Origin: Spongilla lacustris
Lineage: Eukaryota > Porifera > Demospongiae > Spongillida > Spongillidae
Direction of reading: 5' to 3'
NCBI GenBank assembly: GCA_949361645.1
Contig: OX442417.1
Location: 11,035,150-11,099,149, forward strand
Length of the DNA stretch: 64,000 nucleotides
Shown here: positions 42,460-54,880 of the stretch, one piece after another
Layout of the letters: each line of letters begins with the position of its first letter
How positions within the stretch are numbered: position 1 is the first letter of the stretch
The notes under the pieces: generated by a model
The model's input: only the letters and a program-made list of their open reading frames with translations
Databases searched by the model: none
Told to the model about the DNA's origin: nothing
Made by a program: the position numbers and the translations under genes

Positions 42460-45400
42460 TCAGATTTTGGACGAGTAAGGTGGGGGAGGAGAACTTGAAA
42501 ACACAGTCTGATTATATGAAGGAGGAGGGTCCACAACAGGGCAGTGCAGCTTGGTTGTATCTCCACCATGAATGCATACATAGGAGGGGGACTCTGACTG
42601 CTCCGATCGGCCCACATGGTGAGATATGGTACTCATAGCAATGCTGTCAACAGTATTAGTAACTACTTGTCTTCTGTGCCCAAACTTCTCTTTGCTGTAC
42701 AGCACAATGACTACGGCACAGAGACCAACAAAAACTAGGCAGGCTAGCAGGGCAATTGTCGGAATCACAAAGAATAGGTACGCGTAAGATTGAATTGTAT
42801 TCTGGTAACTGTCAGTAGTAGTCCCTAAACAAGAAAATTGCATGCAATATGACTGTACCAATAGCAAAAGGTACTTGCATATGTATAAATTTTCGTGTTC
42901 ATAAATACTGAAGTTTTGTACCCATGAAAATTATTTTGAATACACATGTACATGTACATGTATATGGTGTGCATCTAAACAGATTGTAATTTTCAGTGGT
43001 TCACAACATCTTTATTTTTCAAAAACACTACATGTATGTTCAATATTGTGTCTAGGTTTTAGTGATTATCAACCTTCTTGATACAGTATAGGTGACATTT
43101 ATTTATAATCTAATTTATTGTTTAACCCTTTCACATCCCTCCTAAAAGTATATGATATATAGTCTATTGTACTTCATATGATCTTGGATTTAATTACATG
43201 TAAAAAATGCTACTATGTGCAGACATTTCAAAGTTGACTTATTAGTGAATCACTTGGTTAATAATTGAGCAATGCGTACATGTATCTCCTATACCATTAG
43301 TACTAAATGGTCAAATGTCTTCTCATATGAAGACAACCAAATATGAGAAGTCGCATCAAAATCTGAGAGGTACTGTCATTCTGCTTGATCAAAGGTGTAT
43401 TGATCTGCACAGGAGCACAAGTGATATATTTTATATCCATAGTAATTAATATTTTGTGGCATGTTTTGGACAACATACATGTATACAATAATTAAATGCT
43501 AGCGAAAATTTTATTACATGTATGGTACATGTACGTGTACATGAACTTACCCAATGAAGGACACACACCACCATTTGCAAAGCCTTTCTCATCACTACCA
43601 TCTGAACAATCATCATGTCCATCACATACAAGATTAGTGTCAATGCAATTTGGTAGTGACTGGTCACAACTGTATTGGTCACTGCCACATTTGCCTACAG
43701 TAGATAAACATTACATTCACATGAAGAAACAGAAAATAAATAATATTAACAATCTTGGTTTTACAGGAGTGAAAATAATGAAGCGTTTAAAAAAATATAT
43801 ATATTGAGATGGGTTATCTTTTACACACTTTCATTATCCGCAAACTGTGCGCTGATTAAATCAGTTTTAATTAAGCATGCTGCCTAGAAGCTAAAATAAT
43901 GACAGTGAGCAAAGCATTATAGCAGCTGGGTAAGAATCCAATATAAGCACCATTTGAAGGTATTTATCCCGCAATTATTCTGAAGAACAGTATTTAATTT
44001 GTTAGTACATGTACATGCTAGCCCGAAGAAAACTCGGATACAAGGGTACACATGTAAATGCCTCACAGGGTTCGTACATGTATATTAAATGTGTACCATA
44101 AATGTTTTGCTACATGTAAATCATGACATAGACTCATTAGTATATCTTAATGTCTATTGTCCTAAATGTCCTCCCTGGGGTACAATTGTATATCCAGGTG
44201 GACAGCAAAACCCCCGGGTGGACATTCAGGACAATAGACATTAATGACTCCATGAGCCATTGTTGTTCTACTCTTTTGTTTCGCTGTGTCGCTGTATTGC
44301 TGCTGTACATGTGCATACAGTAGCATCCATAGCCAAGTTACATGTACATGTGTAAATGCATTAATTATTCACATGTGTATTCCTTTCCTTTGATCCATTT
44401 GCAAGTTATATAGCATACATGTACATACACGTATGTACATGTATATGCAAGTTGCTATGAATAGAACTTGCAAACAAAAAATAACACCCACAATATAGAT
44501 GCATGTACGCTGCACTGAATCCATCATTTAGAGACTTTCCATGACTTCTACTTAGGTTTGGCATTTGTCGCTTAGAACAAAAATTGTTTCACATGCTGCA
44601 TAATAATTTATGCTGTCCAATATGTTCACATGTACAATGTACATGTAGATATACATGAAATCATATAAATTATTTTATACATGGTATGCTTGTATTTGAA
44701 ATACATATAGATGAATGATAACAGTATCCAACATGTAACTGTGCCACCTATGAAGAAGTATGAACATTATCAGCCCAGTGGAGATGGGAAGTAAAAAAAA
44801 AAGGAGTCTAATTTTAAAACAGGAGTGTAATCATGTTTTTGGATCTGCTTTATTGAGTTCTTGGTTTACACTTTGCTAAAAATGTAACAAATGGCAATGG
44901 GGATAGCCTAGAGCTTTTTCAGGCGAGTGGGAATTTGCATATGTACATGCTTTATGTGATGAATGCTAGTGACAGAGTAGGAGGAAAGAGTGGCTGCTTA
45001 TCTTACAGTGAATGTACGTATCTGGTAGAGGACATGCTCCAGAAACCGAGACTACTGGTAAGATTTTACTGAGTGCTTCAAATTTCATCAAAGAGCTTAG
45101 CAACGTGAGACTGTGACCCACATACATGTACATGTATACAGTAAGCAAGTTGCAGATTTGGGGGATTTGGACAAAGTCCTTTGAAACAAACTACTGTGTG
45201 AAATAAAGTCATACAGGTACATGTAGGTCTATTTAGCATATGCCATAGACTCCTTACTGGAGTGAAATTGATATGGAATCAGCAAGTAAAATTACTAGTA
45301 AACTGTGAGCAACTGGTAGTTCAGCAGTGGAGCGTATTGATCTCTTAGAGTTGCGAGAGACGAGGGCACAATGCTGGGCACAATGCTGGACAGTGGTACT

Positions 45401-48400
45401 TTTAATGATTTGAAATGTACAAGTTGAAGTGCAGTACAAGGTGTAGGTGAGGAGAGGGTCATTACAAACAAAATCCATCCATGGTTTCACATCAGGATGC
45501 AACTTCTCATATTTGTTTGTCCACATACATGCACAATGCATGGGTATGACTTATTTGAATGGTTCAGAAAATACAGCCCTTTGATAATTGTCACTCTGCA
45601 GACTGATATCATTGTACATGTATATTTGTATGTCATCGGCTCACAGCAGGAGTATATGGCATGTAATTCAACATCACTGTATATACATGTACATGTACAC
45701 TGTGGCATGTAAATGTTGCCATGTTACATGACAGTCAGTTGTAAAGGGTTTACAATGAAATAAATTTTAGGCATACACATGTAGATTGTAAGATTTTCGT
45801 TAGGTGGTCAGATGAAAATTCCATTGATTTATCTCACATCATGGAGGACATACATGTACATGTACATGTACATGTACATTTACTTAATATGTTTACAAGT
45901 GTTTCCAAAATAAAAATATGCTTAATCCTTAAACTTTTATAGTGACCTCTGAGAACTATCCCTTATAAAGCTGTGGGTGCCATCTTTTTGGGCCCAATAC
46001 CCCTACTAAGTACTACATGTAAGTCTGTTTTGATAGTTTCAAAGAAGTGTTCCAGCACAATCAATGTGTAACACTGCACTGTGATTTAAATTAATAAATG
46101 GGACAAGAATTCAGAGTTTAGTGCTGTGACCCATAGAAGAGCCACAGGCGCCGTGTTAACTCCAGCCTTCCCATAGTACATGTACCATCAACAATTGCTT
46201 TGCAATACATGTACATGTAAATCAGAAGTGGAAATCATCCAGGGCTGGTGCAATTGTCTAACAAGCGTGGCACTGAAACATGTTACATGTATGTGAAGGT
46301 ACTAGTGGCATTTCACAGCCAGGTGCCAGCCCTACACAAAACCATTCAGATCCAAGCAACTACCATCAACTTGTTCACCATTATGCCCACAAGTCCATAA
46401 TGCACCATTTGATGATTGCGACAAATCGACTAATTCTCCACTATTCATAGTTGCCTTTATCTCGTAAGGAAGAAAAAAATAGAAGGGTACATAAATTCCT
46501 TTTTTTTTCTTCAAACAAGCCAAAACTTCTATTGCACTCATTTTCAGCAGTAAGTTACACGACATTTTCGCTTGTGGTAGGAAGGGGGCGTGGTCCGCTC
46601 ATCCAAAGTGCCAGCTAAGGCAAGTTTTGCAAGTTCTACCAAAACATCCAGTGTGTACATGTCTGGATAGAGTAACGGTACATGTATGTTATTTAGTAAG
46701 ACAGGAAGAAAGATTCTTGACGTCCTCCCACGCAACAATTCACTTGCAGTAATGCCGTTGTCACATTTCATTACCTTGCACTGCGTATCACTCCGACCGT
46801 GAGAGTTGATTACATGTATTTAAAACCATTTTCACAGATTTTTCATACAGTTTTTACTGATTTATTGTAACGCTCTAGATGGAATGTAAAATCTGTACCC
46901 CTTATGCAATAATGCTAGAACCACTCAACTATGCAATGACGTTTTGAGCCAATGGTATGTCTGTTTGAGATACAAAAAAAAATGCAACATGCCTCATAAT
47001 GGTACATGTAGTGTAATCTCCACCGAGCAATTCTATCTAGAGGGAATTAATAATTTTTCGGTTTACCACTAAATACTTGTAGACTAAATTTCCCCGCGTT
47101 TCTCGTGGATGTGGTGTTAAGAAAACTGAAAACAAAACCCCATAGTGTTGATGGCTGAGGTACACGTAATGTTACATAACACCACTTGGAACTATCAAAA
47201 CAACACTTACAGGGGTATCCAAAAAGTTGGCGCCACAGCTTCATGTACAATGTAGGATAAACACTAAGATAAAGTATGCCATCCATGATGTGCCAAATGC
47301 ATTCACATGTATTTCTTACTCATGTACCTTTCAAAACTAACAACAGTATACATTGATATTGTTTATTTTTACTAATAAGGTTAAGTTATATGCCAGATAC
47401 TCAGCTTTAGACAAAGACACATGTACATGCACATGTATGAGCCTGCAGAGTGGGGAAAACATTATGGCTGTTTTTCCTTAACCATTCAAGTCATTTAACA
47501 GAAAATTTGTGTCATTAAACATATACGGCCAAATAAATATGAGAGACAAAAAAATAAATGCACCCTAATGCATGTGGAGGAAGTGGAACTGTCAATATAC
47601 AATGTATAGGACCAGATTACTTCTAAGGTCACAAATTGTACAAGATAACGACATTCATAGGCAATGTACATGTGCTTTTACCATAGTCTAAACGATATAT
47701 ATCCACATGTATACACGTTAATGTACATGTATGTGCAATACATTTAACCATAAGTGCATGACAAATATATCATTATACATGTACATATTCATTTACATTG
47801 GCAGAGCCGTCGTGTAGAAAGCGGTTAACTGTAGCCAAATAGCGTCAAGTTCTGGCTGTTGCCTGCCATTAGTTTGTATAATGTGAGAATAACTGTGAAT
47901 TTTAATATTGTTCATTATTGTGAGAAAAACATCATCTCATTAGGCGTAATAGGTGATTCCCAACGTTTGCTATCTTAAGTCACTACTGTACATGTCTAAC
48001 TTGCTTCATTCCTTTGCCAAGAATGTTTATCACAACATGACAGACATCAAAGGAAGGACAGATGTCACTACAGCAACTTTGGCTAGCCAGAAGCCCAAAG
48101 GATGTAATCAACAAACCATAAGTACACATGTATGCAGATCATTCCATTACTTAATTATACACCCCTACAGATGACATTAAATGGTATCCAGGGAATATGC
48201 CCCAGGGAAGGGGGGAGGGGGTAGAAAGCATAATAGAAGTTTGTCCATGGGGGAGTGGGGGCATTTACAAGTCCCAGGGAAGGGGGGGAGGGGGGGAGGG
48301 GGGGGGGTGTTGAGGTATAATATAAGCTTGTCCAGTGTCATCTGTAGGGGTGTATGGTTATATAATAGAATAGCCCAATAGATGCACACTTGTACATGTA

Positions 48401-48633
48401 CATGTAATGCTCGAGTATTTGGAATAGTGCATAGATATTTAACTATACGCGGAAATTAGAGTGATGCATGCACCATTCTCATGTGATCAACAAACACTAA
48501 ACTCCAGATGCTGATCCAAAACAAAAGTCACCTCAATATATTTCATTACACTTCAACCCCAGTCAGCAAGTTACATGTACATGTACTTGATCCACATGGG
48601 TATGTAGGTACCAACACACTATAGAGGTAGACA

Positions 48634-48669
<36 letters not shown>

Positions 48670-49892
48670 AAGCCCTCCTCCCCAGGCTATGGCTCCTCAC
48701 CTCCACTCCCTACAATTACAATGATGCTAATAGATTATGACATGCCATTGTACATGTACATGTACATGTAGTTGGTAGCATAATGCGCTCAATAGTGTGT
48801 ATAAATAACAATTGTTAGCAAAATATATCTAAAATCCAGGGCCTAACAGTTAGTCAGCATTATATGTCATGCCCCTTTTGGCACCCAATGTTGGATTGGC
48901 CCCTCCCCCTCTGTAAATGTTGGGGCCCACCTCTGACACTGACAGTATAACAAAAGTGGACAAAAATCAACCGCACATACATGTACATGTGTATATGTAT
49001 GTCTTATACGTGTACATGTGCATGTTACACCATACATGTACATGTACATGGACATGTGGTGGGCAAAACTACTTTATTTCTTAGAAGTGAACAACCACTT
49101 CCGATAATCACACGGATAAGTACAGATGCAGTGTGGTGTTCATTGTCCCTGATGCAGTATTAATAAACATTTGCACATGTGCCCAGCATAATCAGACAAC
49201 TATTCCTTAAGTCAAGATGAGACAAAAAACGATAAATTGCATATACCATCAGGAATCTACGACTATGCATGTTTTGAATTCAATTAGAAAGACTGTAGAA
49301 TTCTTAGTTGCAGTACATGTAGCGTAGCAAATACAAATATGGCAAATTAGACTATAGTTACACGTACGTTAAATGTATAAGCAATGCCAAAATTAACGAA
49401 ACTACGTACATCAACACACCCCATTTCTCTCTCCTGCCCAAACAAGAGACGAGGCTGTTGGGCCCTGGCTCAAACACGTAATCCACCACAAGTGCATGCA
49501 TGCAGGGCAACTAATGTACATGTTAAGTGATCATCACATGTAGTTAAGGAACGTACCACACCCAAATTCATCACTGACATCTTGGCAGTCCCACTTTCTG
49601 TCACAATGATTGAAGAGCGGAACACAGTCGCCATTTTTACACGTAAAGAAGGCGTTGCTCCCCGGGCAGGCTGATTCTGGACAATTCATGAGTTCGGTTT
49701 GTTTTGGTGTAGTACGCGTGCGCGCGTACGGGTATGTACGAGCATGTACAATAAGATCAAAGATAGAGGAGATGAAGGACAAGTAATAGCAACACACTAA
49801 CCCAAACTCGAAACCCTCGACAAAGTTCTCTTACCAGCGACACGGACTTGAAAGAGGCCTATAGATAAAGCGATCACGGCGGTGAGAAACAT
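42460..49892 (-). CDS. Type I membrane protein with two LDLa domains and PPxY tail, four exons
   Basis: Exons are 49892-49835, 49676-49557, 43694-43551 and 42824-42460. All three introns are GT-AG and phase 1, and the spliced frame gives 228 residues. Exon 1 is a signal peptide (MFLTAVIALSIGLFQVRVAG). Exons 2 and 3 each encode one LDL-receptor class A module with six Cys and the acidic calcium-site motif (CDRKWDCQDVSDEFGC and CDGHDDCSDGSDE). Exon 4 carries a membrane span (~123-150, FFVIPTIALLACLVFVGLCA) and a tail with two PPxY motifs (PPSY 208-211, PPPY 221-224) that could recruit WW-domain proteins such as Nedd4-like ligases. The 5.9-kb intron between exons 2 and 3 is large for this window, is full of ACATGT repeats and small elements, and may hide further exons. 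The ligand is unknown. Confidence 0.8.
44148..44244. mobile_element. 97-bp hairpin element
   Basis: TTAATGTCTATTGTCCTAAA then TGTCC at 44148-44172 is mirrored by GGACATTCAGGACAATAGAC then ATTAA at 44220-44244, with one mismatch and a GC-rich loop (CCTGGGG...CCCCCGGG). Confidence 0.8.
48158..48354. mobile_element. 197-bp MITE with 19-bp terminal inverted repeats and TA ends
   Basis: The ends TACACCCCTACAGATGACA (48158) and TGTCATCTGTAGGGGTGTA (to 48354) are perfect inverted repeats bounded by TA, as in Tc1/mariner-type MITEs. The interior is G-rich with a duplicated CCAGGGAAGGGGGGAGGGGG motif. Confidence 0.8.
48636..48667. repeat. Poly-G tract, 32 bases
   Basis: Uninterrupted G run inside the LDLa gene's large intron. 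On the transcribed strand it is poly-C. Confidence 0.9.
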
Positions 49893-51309
49893 TTCCCTAA
49901 CTTTGCAACGTAACAGGACTCGAGCAATTTTACATACCGTATGTCAATAATGGCAAATAATTAGAGCATTCCGTGACTTGGGGCCCACCTCTTTGAGTTT
50001 CATAACTTCGGGGGCGGATAGAGGGGGGGGGGGGGGGGGGGGGGTTTAGGGGTTGCAACCCCCCCCCCCCCCCCCCCCTTCCCCCCTTTTGTCCAAATTA
50101 CTTTCTTTTTTCCCCCCACTACTTTGCACACAGCAGCCGCCAGCGCGAGTAAAAAAGAACATTTTATTGCTGTTCGACAGTTGATCACGTGTGCGAACGT
50201 TCAAGAGTTTCAATGCCGCGAAATATATATGATCTCTGGTTACTGAGTGTTCATATGTTAATTTACGATATAAAATAACAAGCAACATAGCTTCTGTACT
50301 GATGCTGAACAAAAAGTAACGGTGATTCTTCAGCGTGCGCGTGCATCGTGTAACGGACCCGTGATTTTGTCTCGTCTTGAACACAATCTACACTACGTGA
50401 TTTATTAAAACGATCGCTAATGCGATGGCTTGTTCTGTGATAGCGGAATCGATTTTCTTTCGCTCGTTTCTGTGCATGAATCATAATGCACTGAACCATG
50501 CAAGAGGTGATGTAACTTAAAGCTGATATCTTCTCCAATACGGCAATAAATTAAACTACGATATCACACTGCGCTCTAAAGGATAAAACAGGACATTTAT
50601 AAAAACTCTTACTCATGCAAGTATGCATGCAGTTTTCTTACTTTAGAAAGTAAGCATTGATCAATCTGTATGATTTTAAAAACATGAAAATGATCCTATG
50701 AGAGATCCATGCACTGTATACATGTAAATGGTCATGGAGAGCGCTTACTAGATATCACCGAAGTAGCTAGACTAAGTTAATCAATGAGAAGGATCAAAAC
50801 TTATCAGTGTAACATCTTTTGGCTTTGATTTCCTTGCATGCGTGCATAGATAGAGTACCTGTGGATGAACCTGTGGATGAAATCTGCGAGCAGTTTCAAG
50901 CATCCGATTGTAGTACATAGATAAGCAATTGCCAGTCGTATAATCGTAAATTGCTGAATTATTTGATTCCTGAAAAGTGTTACCATTTCCGTTTTCAGTT
51001 GCACGCAGTTTTATGTAGTGTTTTGAGCATGATATAATAAAAAAGGGTTGGCACTGGGGGAGCTTACAGCGCTCCCCCAGGCCCCCCCTTTATTTACGAT
51101 TATTTATTTACAACCCCCCTTTTCTGAAACTCTGTATCCGCCCCTGAACTTAGTTACATGTACCTTTCGTGGCAAAACACACACCGAAATTTTAGCATGT
51201 TTTCATGCCATGTTCCTGTGCATTTCTTTCTAGTTTTTATGATAATTGGGACAGTTTCCACGAAAATGGCCCTTCGTTTATATATATATATACCGGTATA
51301 TAATGTTAT
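49893..51309. other. 5' flank of the LDLa gene, with poly-G/poly-C element ends
   Basis: CGGGGGCGGATAGAG followed by a G tract (50023-50044) and GGTTGCAACC plus a C tract (50059-50078) resemble the ends of the short element at 31186. An opposite-facing ACTCTGTATCCGCCCCTGAA lies at 51129-51148, so the two could bound a ~1.1-kb insertion. Minus-strand frames at 50046-50538 lack coding support. Confidence 0.4.
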
Positions 51310-51640
51310 AAAAATGCTTCTCGTTTGAATCGGTATATCTTCCGAACGGTTAAAGCTATCAACTTCTTATTTTCAACACTTCATACAACACCATTTCTCT
51401 ATGGCAAAATACTTTTGGGGGTCTTGCACTTGCTCCGTGCCAGTATTGCAACGTCCGATACCCCTGTGGGTTCAAACCTGCCATAACTTTCTGTAGGAGT
51501 AATCAAATCGCTTCAAATTCGGTTTGTAGGTAGAGAGGTCGTATACCTATCGATTTGTTCTGTTCATTAATTTTTATATCATCCGTTACGGAGATACAGC
51601 GGCGCAAAGTTGGTACAAGTTTCCCGCTCGAATCGCGCCG
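51310..51640. mobile_element. Fold-back family copy 5, left arm only
   Basis: Follows copy 1's left arm (TTCCGAACGGTTAAAGCTAT, CCATAACTTTCTGTAGGAGT, GGTTTGTAGGTAGAGAGGTC, ATCCGTTACGGAGATACAG) and reaches the core CCCGCTCGAATCGCGCCG. From there it leads into the giant palindrome instead of the usual centre. The matching right arm is not visible and would fall in the gap at 60325. Confidence 0.8.
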
Positions 51641-51959
51641 TTGTACGTGCGTGACCCGCTTCCATGCACCAAATACATGAATTATGCAACTACTTCCTGT
51701 GGGCTGACACTTCGATAACTTATAGCCACACCTACTCTGCGCTGGATACGTGAATCCATCTCCCGGTCGGACTCACATGCAGTTGTTATACTATTCGATC
51801 CCTATTTCGTTATCTTCTGCGTACATAAACTTTATGGCGACGTCAACTGAAGACAAGATCATAAGAGTTTCAATCGGCGGACGTGAAGTTCGAGCGGTGC
51901 GAATACGACGATCGTGAGAAAGGTTACTAGATCTATGATAGTACAGTGACGATGGTGGT

Positions 51960-54880
51960 CCCATTTACACCGTGCACTTGTGTCTGTTGTGGGATAATAT
52001 CCATGGTCCCCGTTGTGGGATCAAATCCATGGTCCATTTACATGTACATCCTGTACTTGTGTAGTTTGGGGTCAAATCCATGGTCCCATTTACACCGTGT
52101 ACTTGTGTCTGTTTAGGGTCAAATGCATGGTCCCATTTACACACTGTAGGTGTATCAATTATGGGGTCAAATCCACGGTCCTGTACTTGTGTCTGTTGTG
52201 GGGTCAAATGCATGATCCCATTTACACCCTGTACTTGAGTCTGTTTAGGGTCAAATCTATGATCCCATTGACACCAGCACTTGTACTGTGTCTGTTGTGG
52301 GGTCAAATCTATGGTCCCATTTACACCCTGCACTTGTGTCTATTGTGGGGTCAAATCCATGATCCCATTTACACCCTGTACTTGAGTATGCTCCATGGTT
52401 CCATTTACACCCTGTACTTGTGTCTGTTGTGGGGTCAAATCCATGGTCCCAATTTACACCCTGTACTTGAGTCTGTTTTAGGGTGAAATCTATGGTCCCA
52501 TTTACTATACTTGGTCTGTTGTGAGATCTAATTCATGGTCGCATTTACACCCTGTACTTGTGTCTGTTGTGGGGTCAAATCCATGGTCCCAATTTACACC
52601 CTGTACTTGAGTCTGTTTTAGGGTCAAATCCATGGTCCCATTTACACCCTGTACTTGTGTCTGTTTAGGGTCAATTCATTGGTCCCATTTACATCCTGTA
52701 CTTTCCTCTGTTGCGGGGTCAAATCCATGGTCCCATTTACACCTTGTACTTGTGATCAAATCCATGGTCCCATTTACACCCTGTATTCGTGTCTGTTGTG
52801 GGGTCAAAACCATGGTTCCATTTACACCCTGTACCTGTGATCAAATCCATGGTCTCATTTACACCCTATACTTGGTCTGTTTAGGGTCAATTCATTGGTC
52901 CCATTTACACCCTGTACTTGTGTCTGTTGTGGGGTCAAAATCATGCTCCCATTTACACCTTGTACTTGTGTCTGTTGTGGGTTCAAATCCATGGTCCGAT
53001 TTACACCCTGTACTTGTGATCAAATCATTTACACACTGTACTTGCATGTGCTGTTGTGAGATCTAATCCATGGTCCCATTTAACCCTGTACTTGTGTCTG
53101 TTGTGGGGTCAAATGCATGGTCCCATTAACACCCTGTACTTTAGTCTGTTTTAGGGTCAGATCTATGGTCCCATTTACACTCTAAACGTGTGTATGTTTT
53201 GGGGTCAAATCATTGGTCCCATTTACACCCTGTACTTGTTGTGTCTATTGTGGGATATACATGGTGTATGTATCTGTTGTGGGATCAAATCCATGGTCCC
53301 ATTTACACCCTGTACTTGTGTCTGTTGTGGGGTCAAATCCATGGTCCTATTTACATCCTGTACTAGTGTCTATTGTGGGGTCAAATCCATGATTCCATTT
53401 GCTTTACACCCTGTACTTGAGTATGCTGTGGGGTCAAATCCATGGTTCCATTTACACCCTGTACTTGTGTCTGTTGTGGGGTCAAATCCATGGTCCCATT
53501 TACACCCTGTAGTTGAGTCTGTTTCGGGTCAAATGTATGGTCCCATTTATACCTGTACTTGTGTATGTTGTGGGGTGAAATCCATGGTTATATTTACACC
53601 CTGTACTTGTGTCTATTGTGGGGTCAAATCCATGATCCCATTTACACCCTGTACTTGTGTATATTGTGGGGTCAAATCCATGGTCCCATTTACACCGTGT
53701 ACTTGTGTCTATTATGGGGTCAAACTCATGCTCCCATTTACACCTTGTACTTGAGTCTGTTTTAAGATCAAATTCATGGTCCGATTTACACCCTGTACTT
53801 TTGTCTGTTGTGGGGTCAAATCCACGGTCCGATATACTCCCTGTACTTGTGATCAAATCCATGGTCTCATTTACACTCTGTACTTGTGATCAAATCCATG
53901 GTCTGATTTACACCCTGTACTTGTGATCAAATCCATGGTCCCATTTACACCCTGTACTTGTGATCAAATCCATGGTCCCATTTACGCCCTGTATTTGTGT
54001 CTGTTGTGGGGTCAAATACATGGTCCCATTTACACTCTGTACTTATGTCTGTTGTGGGGTCAAATCTATTGTCTGCTTTACACCCTGTACTTGTGATGAA
54101 ATCCATGGTCCCATTTACTCCCTGTACTTGTGTCTGTTGTGGGGTCAAATGCATGGTCCCATTTACACCCTATACTTTTGTCTGTTTTGGATTCAAATCC
54201 ATGGTTCCATTTACACCCTGTACTTGAGTCTGTTTAGGGTCAATTCATTGGTCCCATTTACACCCTGTACTTTTGTCTGTTGTGTGGTCAAATCCACGGT
54301 CCGATGTACTCCCTGTACTTGTGATCAAATCCATGGTCTCATTTACACCCTGTACTTGTGATCAAATCCATGGTCCCATTTACACCCTGTACTTGTGATC
54401 AAATCCATGGTCCCATTAACACCCTGTACTTGTGATCAAATCCGTGGTCCCATTTACACCCTGTATTTGTGTCTGTTGTGGGGTCAAATGCATGGTCCCA
54501 TTTACACTCTGTACTTATGTCTGTTGTGGGGTCAAATCCATGGTCTGCTTTACACCCTGTACTTGTGATGAAATCCATGGTCCCATTTGCACCCTGTACT
54601 TGTGTCTGTTGTGGGGTCAAATGCATGGTCCCATTTACACCCTACACTTTTGTTAGTTTTGGGGTCAAATCCATGGTCTGCTTAACACCCTGCATGTACT
54701 TGTGATGAAATCCATGGTCCCATTTACAACCTGTCCTTTTGTCTGTTGTGGGGTCTAATTCATACTCCCATGCATCTACACCCTGTACTTGAGATCATAT
54801 CCATGGTCCCATTTATACTCTGTATGTGTGTCTGTTGTGCGGTCAATTCATTGGTCCCATTTATACCCTGTAATGACCCT
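51960..54880 (+). repeat. Left-arm minisatellite, 48-bp and 37-bp units
   Basis: The long unit is about CTTGTGTCTGTTGTGGGGTC + AAATCCATGGTCCCATTTAC + ACCCTGTA (48 bp). The short unit lacks 11 bp in TGTCTGTTGTGGGG (CTTGTGATCAAATCC...). About 60 units mix the two types with many point variants. Long frames in several registers, on both strands, follow from the 48-bp unit being a multiple of three. Confidence 0.9.

Larger units (their letters stand above)
43000..49500. repeat. Region rich in ACATGT/TACATGTA palindromes
   Basis: Dozens of TACATGTA or ACATGTACATGT occurrences, for example TACATGTACATGTACATGTA around 45852-45875 and 48750-48770. Single copies also occur elsewhere, but the density is highest here, in the intron and flanks of the LDLa gene. 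I see no other gene in this intron; frames at 46332-46771 and 47047-47286 are unrecognised. Confidence 0.7.

Noticed and set aside
43000..49500. Further LDLa exons inside the 5.9-kb intron
   Set aside because: I looked for C-x-x-C/SDE-type motifs on the minus strand between 43695 and 49556 and saw none. Frames at 46332-46771 have no LDLa pattern.
52013..54705. Long Cys/Pro-rich frames (PFTPCTCVCCGVKSMV-type repeats) in the palindrome arms
   Set aside because: They occur in several registers and on both strands because the 48-bp unit is a multiple of three. They break wherever the 37-bp unit intrudes, and they lack any start or splice context.
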